Of a DNA stretch of 64,000 bases, positions 22,763 through 30,967 are shown piece after piece. The DNA comes from Drosophila persimilis (taxonomy: Eukaryota > Arthropoda > Insecta > Diptera > Drosophilidae). The notes beneath the pieces are model-generated. The model ran no database searches and had not been told where the DNA came from. It worked only from the letters and a program-made list of their open reading frames with translations. The stretch is taken from contig NW_020825322.1 of NCBI RefSeq assembly GCF_003286085.1, positions 2,542,001-2,606,000 on the forward strand. The letters are read 5' to 3'. Position 1 is the first letter of the stretch; each line of letters starts with the position of its first letter. The position numbers and the translations under genes were made by a program.

Positions 22763-23710
22763 TCCAACCAGTTGTAACAAGCCTTGGAAGCTGTGGAGTG
22801 CGCGTGGCCGCTGTGGCGTTTTATGACTCTGTTTGGACTGGCCTCCGCCTGCCCTCCGACTGGCCTGGCTCGGTTCGAGTCGGGTTGCCAGTGTCTTGGC
22901 CTGGCTTAGAAAACAGGTGCACTTCACATCAAAGAGAGGCCCAGAGACCGGGCCCCGGCTCGGCCAAAACACTCGAAACACTTAATCAATGGCAGCCGAC
23001 GCCGACGCCATTCGTTACAGTGGTTCTACACTCGTGTAATATATGGTGTAATTCTCAAAGAAGCTTGGTAACATTTTGGTATAAATTAGGTGGATATTTT
23101 TTTGTATTATACAAAATTATTAGACCAATTGGAACTCAGTATTTGGAACATCTTTTTAGTTAAGGAATATATTTATTTAATTATTTAACAGTTATAGAGA
23201 AAACTGTTTTAAAAATTTGCTAAAAATGATATTAAGTGCTCTAATTTAAGTGGTATTTCGGGGGGATGTGAAATGATTATTATGAATTAGTCTGAACATC
23301 CAGTTGACCGAAATACATATGTATGATCTGTCTTTGCGCCTTTTTCCCTTGCTTTTGGGACACTGCAAATTCAGTTCATCGTCGTCATTATCGTCATTGC
23401 GGTCGCCTTGGCATGCACGTCTAATTACCGGGAAGTCAAATGTAGTCAACATATTGCGCTTTGATTTGCGCTGCCAGCAGCAACAGGCTGCTTTCATCCC
23501 AAGTCCCGTGCAGGGCAGGGAACGGCGGTAAGCGGCAGGGGGACTTGCGATAGTCATACTCGTAGTTATAGTTTACTCACCAGCCCCAGAAGCTCGATGG
23601 GAAAATGTGCGTTTGGGCCTTGCCTTGTGTCTTTGCCAAAGTGGTAGCCAATGTGTGGAAACACGGGCATTTCCAGAACCTCCCAACTGCAGCAAAGCTG
23701 AAGCTCTGCT

Positions 23711-23768
23711 CTGGACCTGGGCCTGGGCCTGGTCCTAGGCCCAGACCTGGACCTGGACCTGAACCGGA
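23711..23768. repeat. CCTGG(A/G/T) hexanucleotide repeat
   Basis: About nine imperfect CTGGAC/CTGGGC/CTGGTC units, including CCTAGG in the centre. They generate Gly-Pro rich frames on both strands that should not be annotated as genes. Confidence 0.85.
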
Positions 23769-23779
23769 GCTGCGACTGC

Positions 23780-24950
23780 TGCTGCGGCTGGGGCTATAAA
23801 TCAGGCTCTTTTTAATGACGCAAGCGAAATGCGAGGTTTTGAAACGTGTTTCGCTTTCCCAGTTGGCTGCTGTTTTGCAATTTGATTCTCTATGAGCTCT
23901 ATGCACTTGCTCTGGCACCGGCACTGGGCATTGGGCAGTGGCACCCGGCCCGAGGCTGGAGACCCGAGTCTTGCGGCGCACCTAAGCAGCAATTAGGCGT
24001 ATCAATCATGGAGGCATTAAAACAATTGAAAAATTGTCTTTGAGAAATTGAATAGCAATTAGAATATATGCAAAGCCCGAATCCCAATTAGCCGATGAAA
24101 CATTTTCGTTTTTCTTCTTTTGGCCCATTTATTATGGATGAACAATTATTGGATAATGAGTGGTTTGGGCTTGGTCATGAAAGATTCTACATTTTTCATA
24201 TATGCTATTTTTTTTTTGACAAGTTTTATGGATATACAGATAGCTTTATCTTCCATTCATCATCTCCCATCTTCTACATACCTTCCATTGAGTCAAGCGA
24301 ATGCTTTCTTTCGACAGAAACTTTTCTGAAGATATTCAAAGCTTAGTTGCAAACATTTGCACGGTAATCTTTGGCTGATCATAAAGTCAAATCTTTATAA
24401 ATACCTTTTTAAACCCATTTCAAAGCCCTGATTCATTGGAGGTGAGTGAATACTGCGATATCTTTGTTTCTTCGTCGAGTTTTATTGATCATAAAAGTGA
24501 TATTCTAGCAAAGGTATCATTCTCACCAATTATCGTCCCATGCAACATTTGAAACTTGATCCAGATTTTCATTCGTCTGAGGTCATTGACTGTTGAGGCG
24601 TGATATTCCCAAAAAATTTCTAGGCAAATGACTGAGGCCTGATTATAATAAAGATTTTTCTACCATTTAAAAAAGAGATGTGAAAACAAAAAAAAAATTA
24701 TGTGAATACAATCAAAACTGGTATCCAAAGGGAATCCGAATTGAAAATCTTTGATTGAGAGATATGCCGAGACCGAGATTCTCGTTGAGTCTTGGCGAAT
24801 TCATTTGGCCATATATGAACGATAACTAATTGATTTAAAGACATTTCAACGGTCCGAAATAAGATTACATTAAGCTTATAAGGTGTTTACTATGCCCCTT
24901 TAGCTTCAGACCGAACACTGTTCAAATGCAAATTTTATGCAAGTTTGTGC
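23780..24950. other. Non-coding segment with a TAATT-rich motif cluster
   Basis: No gene is seen. The best-structured part is 23990-24091 (listed separately). Downstream DNA is A/T-rich with no exon-like frame. Confidence 0.6.
23990..24091. promoter_or_regulatory. Candidate enhancer-like homeodomain motif cluster
   Basis: The word CAATTAG occurs three times (23990-23996, 24056-24062, 24085-24091). A CAATTG and an ATGCAAAG octamer-like word lie between copies. Homeodomain factors bind TAATT cores. The density within about 100 bases exceeds the surroundings, but binding is inference. Confidence 0.25.
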
Positions 24951-24958
24951 GGGGTTTT

Positions 24959-25276
24959 CATACCCCGTTTTTTATTCGGAGAGTATAGGGGGATATTCAA
25001 TTCACGTAGATGAAAAAGCGAGAACGCAACATTTCCGACTCCATAAAGTATATACATATATTCTTGATCCGTAAAAATACGAAAAACCATAAGCGCAGAA
25101 TCAGAGAAAATGAACATGCATATCTCCCAGGTTGGAGGATTTGGAGTAGATCAGGGGGATCACGGGAGGTCCCAAGGGTGACCTTCATCCACGATCTTGT
25201 CTCTCTTCCAGGAATAGCATGCGACACCTAGCGGAGTGAGCGGGATAAACCAGCCGGATGGTAATTCGTTGGTGAA
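24959..25276 (+). mobile_element. Diverged mini-me/DINE-like copy
   Basis: It starts with a hairpin-like ATACCCC...GGGGGATAT end. It then shares TTTCCGACTCCATAAAGTATA and ATATATTCTTGATC with the full copy at 25.5 kb, but the GTCY tract is lost. Later it shares CGCAGAATC and AGAGAAAATGA words. Its end (25255-25276) is the exact 22-base inverse match to 9869-9890, so those two copies belong to one subfamily whose tail differs from the 25.5-kb element. Confidence 0.75.
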
Positions 25277-25279
25277 AAG

Positions 25280-25504
25280 AGAGCACGGTGAAGTCATTTA
25301 GTGGAATAGCCCTCGAACTCCCTCGCTCTTTTTTCCCCTATTTTTGTTGTGTCTTTTCTCCTGAAAATATTGAGAGAGGTACCCGTTCTGCTTTGCCTTT
25401 CTCTTATATAAGTTACATAAATCATTAAATCACCATACATAGTACCTACCTACTGACAAAATACCGGGTATTATTAGTATCGTGTGCTGCTCACATCGTT
25501 TCAA
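25280..25504. other. Spacer between two repeat copies
   Basis: About 220 bases containing C/T-rich DNA (CCTCGCTCTTTTTTCCCC) and ATTGAGAGAGGTACC. It may include the degenerate end of the preceding copy, since the + strand near 9845-9868 has similar CTCTCGCTCTC words. No gene. Confidence 0.4.
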
Positions 25505-25655
25505 CTGATTTTTATACCCGATACTCAAAATGAGTATTGGGGTATATTAGATTTGTGGTAAAAGTGGATGTGTGTAACGTCCAGAAGGAATCGTTTCCGA
25601 CCACATAAAGTATATATATTCTTGATCAGCATCAATAGCCGAGTCGATTGAGCCA

Positions 25656-25727
25656 TGTCTGTCTGTCCGTCTGTCCGTCCGTCCGTCTGTCCGTCTGTCC
25701 GTCCGTCCGTCTGTCCGTCTGTCCGTC
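25656..25727 (+). repeat. (GTCY)n tract of the mini-me element
   Basis: About 17-18 consecutive GTCT or GTCC units directly after the conserved core. This microsatellite is a built-in part of mini-me elements. Confidence 0.95.
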
Positions 25728-25741
25728 CCCTTCAGCGCCTA

Positions 25742-26455
25742 ATGCTCAAAGACTATAAGAGCTAGAGCAACGATGTTTTGGATCCAGACTTCTGTGATAT
25801 GTCACTGCTACAAAAATATTTCAAAACTTTGCCCCGCCCACTTCCGCCCCCACAAAGGGCGAAAATCTGTGGCATCCACAATTTTAAAGATACAAGAAAA
25901 CAAAAAACGCAGAATCGTAGAGAATGACCATATATTTTAGACTGCAGAATCTGAATTGGATCGTATTACTATTATAGCCAGCATCAAGAAAACAATTCCA
26001 TTTTTTCTCGCCCTGTCTCTCTCTAACACACACGTAGCATAGGCGGCTTTGCTTAGAGTAAAACATTAGCGCCTAGATCTCAGAGACTATAAAAGCTAGA
26101 GCAACCAAATTTGGTATCCACACTCCTAATATATCGGACCGAGACGAGTTTGTTTCAAAATTTCGCCACACCCCCTTCCGCCCCCGCAAAGGATGCAAAT
26201 CTGGGGATATTCACAAATCTCAGAGACTATTAAAGCTAGAGTAACCAAATTTGGTATCCGCACTTCTGTTAGATCTCACTATAAAACCTTTATCTCAAAA
26301 TTTCGGCCCACCCCCTTCCGCCCACACATAGGACGAAAATCTGTTGCATCCACAATATTGCAGATTTGAGAAAACTAAAAACGCAGAATCATAGATAACG
26401 ACCATATCTATCAGATTGCTGAATCTGAATCAGATCAGATCATTTTTATAGCCAA
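25742..26455 (+). repeat. Three internal tandem modules of the element
   Basis: Modules begin near 25745, 26073 and 26216. Each starts with a CTCA(G/A)AGACTATAA-type line, continues GCTAGAG(C/T)AAC, then a stretch ending in CCACCCCCTTCCGCCC or a close variant, then AAATCTG. The first and third continue into CGCAGAATC...GACCATAT and CTGAATC(T/A)GA; the second is shorter. This indicates internal duplication within the element. Confidence 0.75.
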
Positions 26456-26659
26456 AGGAAACAAATCAATTTGCAGTGGCTACGCAGCGCGTGACGTCAC
26501 GCTCAGACTGATTTTCTGTCTCTCTCGCACGCACTCTTTGTCGTGTCGTTTAATATTAGCGGCGTCTGCCGGAGGAGAGCCATACTGACTTAGTATCGGG
26601 TATAACTGTAGAGTTGCGGTGTCCGCAGCAACTCACAACGTTCCCCCTCGTTTTTATTG

Positions 26660-26925
26660 ATTTAGAACCCGAATGGGTATCTGAGTCTTTGCCTCTCTCT
26701 CTTTCTGTCTTTTTTTTAACGATCCCCAGGCCCGGGCATTGTCGTTTGTTTTGTTAATTTTTATTTTGCTATTCTGCTCCGTTGTAAACGTAAAACGAAA
26801 TGCAATAAAATCAAATCAAATTTAAATAGAAATGACCAAAAACAAACGATGAACAAAATCAAATCAAATTCAAAATGCGTTGCGCTCTGACAAAATATCA
26901 GAACACTGTCTCGTTGTCGTTGGCT
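26660..26925. other. Short non-coding interval between repeat copies
   Basis: T-rich DNA (about 26697-26720), then a run of AAATCAAATCAAATT words at about 26805-26872. No gene. Confidence 0.5.
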
Positions 26926-26929
26926 ACAC

Positions 26930-27090
26930 TCGGTACTCATAGATGCCAGGGGTATGTTAAGCTTGTGAAAATCCCAAGATCTTAGACTCTTCAAGAACTA
27001 GATCAACCGGATATTGCCCCTTCCCGCCCCATTAGCGATATCGTGTGGAACAATTTGGAATAAAGTAGAATCAGTAAGAGTTTCGATGAG
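26930..27090 (+). mobile_element. Deleted copy of the mini-me/DINE-like family
   Basis: A diverged 5' end (GGTACTCATAGATGCCAGGGGTATGTTAAG) joins directly to the module start (GATCTTAGACTCTTCAAGAACTAGATCAACC) and a CCCCTTCCCGCCCC stretch. The TA, core and GTCY parts are missing. It is an internally deleted relative of the 25.5-kb copy in the same orientation. Confidence 0.6.
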
Positions 27091-27099
27091 ATGGAATAG

Positions 27100-29100
27100 G
27101 TATTAAAGTTTGCAGAGTCTCTCTTTCACAGTGGGGCTTGGCAGGTAAGGGTGGGTTTCTTGTCCACCATTTACTCAAAGGGGGCCGGCCACCTTCAGCT
27201 CTCTCTCCCAGTGAGATCGTACCCGAAACAGTACATCTCTCCCTCTCTCTTCCTGCCATCAGCCCTAGGATTATGGTTTTTCTTTTTTACCTTTTTCCTT
27301 ACCCTGGGCCTCAGTATCAGGTATCTTGATGTCGAGGAACTTGTGCCTCGAAAAAAAAAAACATTTCGACTGGTTTTATATTATTTTTATTTCATTCTTT
27401 TTATTCGATTTTCCTTCTTTCTCTTGATGTTCTGATGCGTCTCCTTCGATTTTTTGTTGCGTTATTTTCTTTTGTTGATTTTATAATGGTATTTTGGTTC
27501 GATTCGGTTTGAAACGTGCGGCCGAACAAACTGTTTTTCTTGTTTGTGTATTTATAATTTCTGTCGGTTTCCAGTTTGTACTTTTTTGAATGATACTCTT
27601 ACGGATTGGTGAGATTGGTGTACTTTGTGGTCAAGCCACAAATACAAGTCTAATACTGTCTCCAGGCTCTTAATGCTCGCAAGTAAAAAGAGTAGATGAA
27701 CTTCTTGGAGAAAAGATAGAAGAAGAAAAAAAACATGTATTTGTATTATGGTAAGGGTATTCCGATTGCGTCGCCTGAATGCTGAATGCCTATATTTTGT
27801 TTTTCTGTCTTTTTTTTTTAGTTGACTCCTCATCCCCCTCCCATTGGTGTTTCGTTTAATTTGCATGCAAATAGAGCAACGACGGGGTCAGGCCTCCAAC
27901 AGCCCCAACCCTACGTTCATCTCGGCCTTTCTGGGTTGGTTAGATGGTTGGCTCGTTGGCTGGTCGGATGGTTGGATGGTTGGACAGCTGAGGTGTTTGT
28001 TTTATTTTGACATCTTTCGGCTGGCCGGTTGTTAGCTTTCGTCGTTAATTAAGGTTTATGGACAAATTATGGCCACAAATTGGCAATTAAAATTAGAACG
28101 CGCACATAAATTCAAGAGCATCAACATCCAAACAAAGCAGATGGTAAAAAGCATCTTCTCGGCTGTTCGCTGGCCTCCTCCCACTCGTACTCCTCTAGCG
28201 GTTGCAGTGAGCCGGCTCTATCATCATCTGGGACACAATATTGTCACTTGACTGGTTTCTTCACGTCTAATTCGTTGCACAACCAAGTCAACTGTGTGTC
28301 CAACTGGTTTCTTCACCCGTTTAGTGTTGAAACATTGATAAATGCTGAAAATGTGGGCGTACTTGCATAAGATCAAACGAGTATCGTAGTCTGCAGCTCT
28401 TCACTATCTTGGAATGGTCCAAAGTGGTTCGGGAAAGTCATAGGAAGACTCACAGCACACTAGGCCTATGACAGCTTCTGTTTGAGCTGTCTTTCGGGAA
28501 TCTCCACAACCCTATTCAAGTATCTATTAACCATTCCACTTATCCCATAGCCATATCCACACTCATTCCAACGACCGACTTCCACCTGCCGCAAATGGCA
28601 AAAACACAAAACGATTGGCGGGGCGAAAAGCAAGAAGAAGCCTTGTCAATTACATTGAAAATTTCACATTTTAGCAGGCTTCGCTTTGCCACAATCATTT
28701 ACACTAAATCACTTAAGTGTACAAGTGTCTGTGGACCGCCCAAAAAAGCAGAAAACAAGAAGCGGCCAGGAGAAAATTAAACGCAGGAGATTGAAGCGAG
28801 GAAAATCGCCGCCCATAGACACCCCACGGATGGGAAACGGATCTCCGAAGAGAGGAGAGGACACGAGATCGTAAAAATTTACGCATATTAAAAATAAACC
28901 AAAGTGGACGTAAAAGAAGAAGTGTATGTCCACACATGTAGTACATATATGGTGGGCATATACATATGTACATAAGTATATTTATAAGCTGAAACTACTT
29001 TTGCATTGGGGTCCACACTAATTTAGCTAGCTGCTCTCCGATTGGCGGAGAGTGCCAGGTGGTCACAGGTCTAATGCAAGCGAAAACCCCGAGTCAGTGC
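27100..29100. other. Non-coding segment, no recognisable gene
   Basis: No gene is supported. It holds poly(A) and T-rich runs around 27350-27430, TTGG-type tandem repeats at 27932-27985, and a 14-bp direct repeat (ACTGGTTTCTTCAC) at 28251-28264 and 28303-28316. An A-rich + strand stretch lies at 28590-28930. Confidence 0.6.
27932..27985. repeat. GGTTGGMT/GGATGGTT minisatellite-like repeat
   Basis: Imperfect 4- to 8-base units (TTGG, GATGGTTG, GGCTGGTC) over about 54 bases. They produce a Trp/Gly/Leu-rich frame that is not a gene. Confidence 0.75.
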
Positions 29101-29149
29101 TTAATCTGAGCTCCCCTGACGACCGGATCGGTCCGACTCTGCACGTAAC

Positions 29150-29353
29150 ATGTTTCCTCGAGCCTCGCTCCTGCCCGGCTCGGCTCTGGGATCTCTGATG
29201 GCTAAGTTCTTCCCCGGCTCTGCTCTTCTCTGCGTGCGTGGAGCATCCTGGCCCCTAGCACAGCCTGTTGCCTGCTGCAAGCCGATGCTGGTTGATCATG
29301 CGTGGTCAGTGCTGATCATACTTGGCCGCATCTCGGCAGGAAAAAGCCGCTAA
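29150..29353 (+). CDS. Candidate small ORF, 67 codons
   Basis: ATG at 29150 with GTAAC just before it. Codon choice is unusually Drosophila-like for this window (many CTG, GTG, TTC, GGC and CGC), and the frame lies in a local GC-rich island (about 29100-29350). The product would be moderately hydrophobic with several cysteines (ALLCVRG, VACCKP) and a basic end (GKSR). No signal peptide cleavage site, domain or splice partner is evident. Several TGATCA words lie within it, so it could equally be a regulatory island. I do not recognise a family. Confidence 0.15.
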   Translation: MFPRASLLPGSALGSLMAKFFPGSALLCVRGASWPLAQPVACCKPMLVDHAWSVLIILGRISAGKSR

Positions 29354-29720
29354 ATGCGGAATGAGCTGTGGCCTGCTGCCAGGGCATATAGAATGCAATG
29401 AATAACGAGAGCAAGATCGAGAGCAGTAAAAGTAAGAATAAATGTATTAGGTTAAAGGTTTTAAAGAATCGAATAAATAAAGAACATATAGAAGATCCAG
29501 TATCAAAATACTGAAGTGGAATAAGTGTGTCACGTTTTTCTAAAAAGGTTTCAATTCTGAGGGCTTCGTTCTGTTAAAGTGAAGCCACCAACAGGGTCAT
29601 CACTGTCTGAGGACACAGCCCGACAACCGACAACCGTTGGCGGGCAACTTGTGCAGCTTTGCGGCATTTCAAAGCCTGCTTGACTGCTCCACTTTGGCGG
29701 TGTTTGGCTTGTCCCCCATG

Positions 29721-29749
29721 CAGCCAGCCAGCCATCCATCCATCCATCT
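29721..29749. repeat. (CAGC)n(CATC)n tetranucleotide repeats
   Basis: Three CAGC-type units pass directly into about four CATC units. Confidence 0.8.
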
Positions 29750-29928
29750 GGAAACTGGTTCAATGCCTGACTCGCTGCCCTCCCAGCATATAACGAGCTT
29801 TGCTTTTCGGTTTGATTTTGTTGCCTCTCTGCGCTTTTTTTTTTCTTCTTGTTTTATTTATTTTTTACCTGTGTTTTTTGCGCACAGGTGGCTGCACTAC
29901 ACTAGACTACACAAGTGAGTGAGGCAGA

Positions 29929-29949
29929 TAGAGAGAGAGAGAGAGAGAG
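29929..29949. repeat. (GA)n microsatellite
   Basis: About ten GA units ending next to CGATCGCGCG. GAGAG words are GAGA-factor sites in flies. Confidence 0.85.
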
Positions 29950-30323
29950 CGATCGCGCGTAATAAGCCGCGAAAACATTGCTCAGGTATTCCTCGATTCC
30001 TTTTCGTGCGCAATCAGCAGTCAATGCAAAAGGCGAGGACGAGGACGAGGACCAAGCTGGAGAACTGCGACGAGTGCGAGTGGGGAATGGGGATGAGCTG
30101 GAACCGGTTGGTGCGGCACCTTGATACCAGAAGGATGCTGATCGTTGAATGGAGATAATGCAACTGGCTCTTCCCAAGTCCCCTCCTGAAAGTCCCATGT
30201 GTAGGCAAATTATGCCCGCGATGAGTATGGGGACGGACCCTGGCCAAGATGGACAACGGCAGCAGTCAACACTTTCGCAGTCTGGGCGCAGATTTCAGCA
30301 TTTGGCCCATTAATCATTGACCG

Positions 30324-30357
30324 CCTGCTGCTGCTGCTGCTGCGGCTGCGGCTGCTG
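30324..30357. repeat. (CTG)n repeat
   Basis: CTG units interrupted by CGG. They read as Leu/Ala/Cys depending on frame. Confidence 0.8.
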
Positions 30358-30947
30358 TTGGGACCTGCTCTGCTTTGGTCCCATGTCTAGCCCCAGCCCC
30401 AGAACCAGCGCCGGGCCCAGGGCCAGGCTCTGCAGCATGGTCTCTTCTCATTATGATCGTTTAATTGAAATGTCATAGAGGCCATCGTGAGCGTCGCGGG
30501 GGCTTACAAAATTAACAAGCATTTAACCTCCACCTTTTCCAGCGTATTACTTAATTTCCATCTCGAATTTATAGCTCAATTTTGGAGTGCATCCCGGTTT
30601 TTTCAGAGTTTTTACACTGCTTCCGCACTTTTGAAGGATACATTTTTGTTGAGCCTTCAATTGGGCCAGATGACATGTTGGTAATTTTAACTGGAAATTT
30701 TATATTCTCAATTCTGTGTGGCAGTCTTTTACAATTCTAAATTGAGTTTCTATTTGGAACTCTACATATGTACATATGCTTCCAATAAATATTCCATTTT
30801 TTTATAATTTGAAATAAAATGAAAATTGTATAAATTATGCTTTATACGATTTGAATGTTTTCTGTTCTGTTTCTGTTGTGCAAACATTTTGGGGGCGCGG
30901 TAGCTGTACAGTGTGTCTCCATCTGACAGTTTTGCCTCGGGCCAAGA

Positions 30948-30967
30948 CCCGGCCCGGCCCGGCCCGT
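30948..30967. repeat. (CCCGG)n repeat
   Basis: Three to four CCCGG units, GC-only. The same pentamer type recurs inverted as GGGCC at 56810-56833. Confidence 0.8.

Larger units (their letters stand above)
21040..23700. other. Non-coding segment, no recognisable gene
   Basis: No gene is supported. ACGGAGACGGAGACG and CGACAACGACGACGACGACAG simple repeats lie at about 21140-21245. The + strand is purine/A-rich to about 22020 with AAGAAA and GAAAC words, so transcription is possible but unproven. CTCGAG-type repeats lie at 22560-22595 and CAGCCC units at 22734-22762. A TATAAATA word at about 21105 has no clear start site. Confidence 0.6.
25505..26650 (+). mobile_element. Nearly intact mini-me/DINE-1-like (Helitron-related, non-autonomous) element, ~1.14 kb
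   Basis: A 14-bp sequence TTATACCCGATACT (25512-25525) is repeated in perfect inverse as AGTATCGGGTATAA (26592-26605), giving subterminal inverted repeats. Just after the 3' repeat is a hairpin (26611-26634: GAGTT-GCGG-TGT-CCGC-AGC-AACTC), followed by a short tail ending near CCCCCTCG. After the 5' end come a TATATATA block, the core CTTGATCAGCATCAATAGCC and an extended GTCT/GTCC tract (about 25656-25727). Next come three related modules beginning TCA(G/A)AGACTATAA. There is no open frame of any length, so it is non-autonomous. This layout fits INE-1/DINE-type elements of the Helentron branch. It implies dependence on Rep/helicase proteins encoded elsewhere, which is inference from the family. 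Confidence 0.85.

Noticed and set aside
22870..22884. GGTTCGAGTCG, resembling a tRNA B box
   Set aside because: No A box or acceptor stem in the preceding 70 bases.
23793..23800. CTATAAAT as a TATA box
   Set aside because: It lies at the end of a GC-rich hexamer repeat with no initiator and no exon-like sequence after it.
25656..25727. (GTCY)n as an independent microsatellite
   Set aside because: Its position directly after the conserved core shows it to be part of the mini-me element.
28251..28316. 14-bp direct repeat ACTGGTTTCTTCAC as a target-site duplication
   Set aside because: The 38 bases between copies are too short for an element and too long for a typical duplication; it is probably a local duplication.
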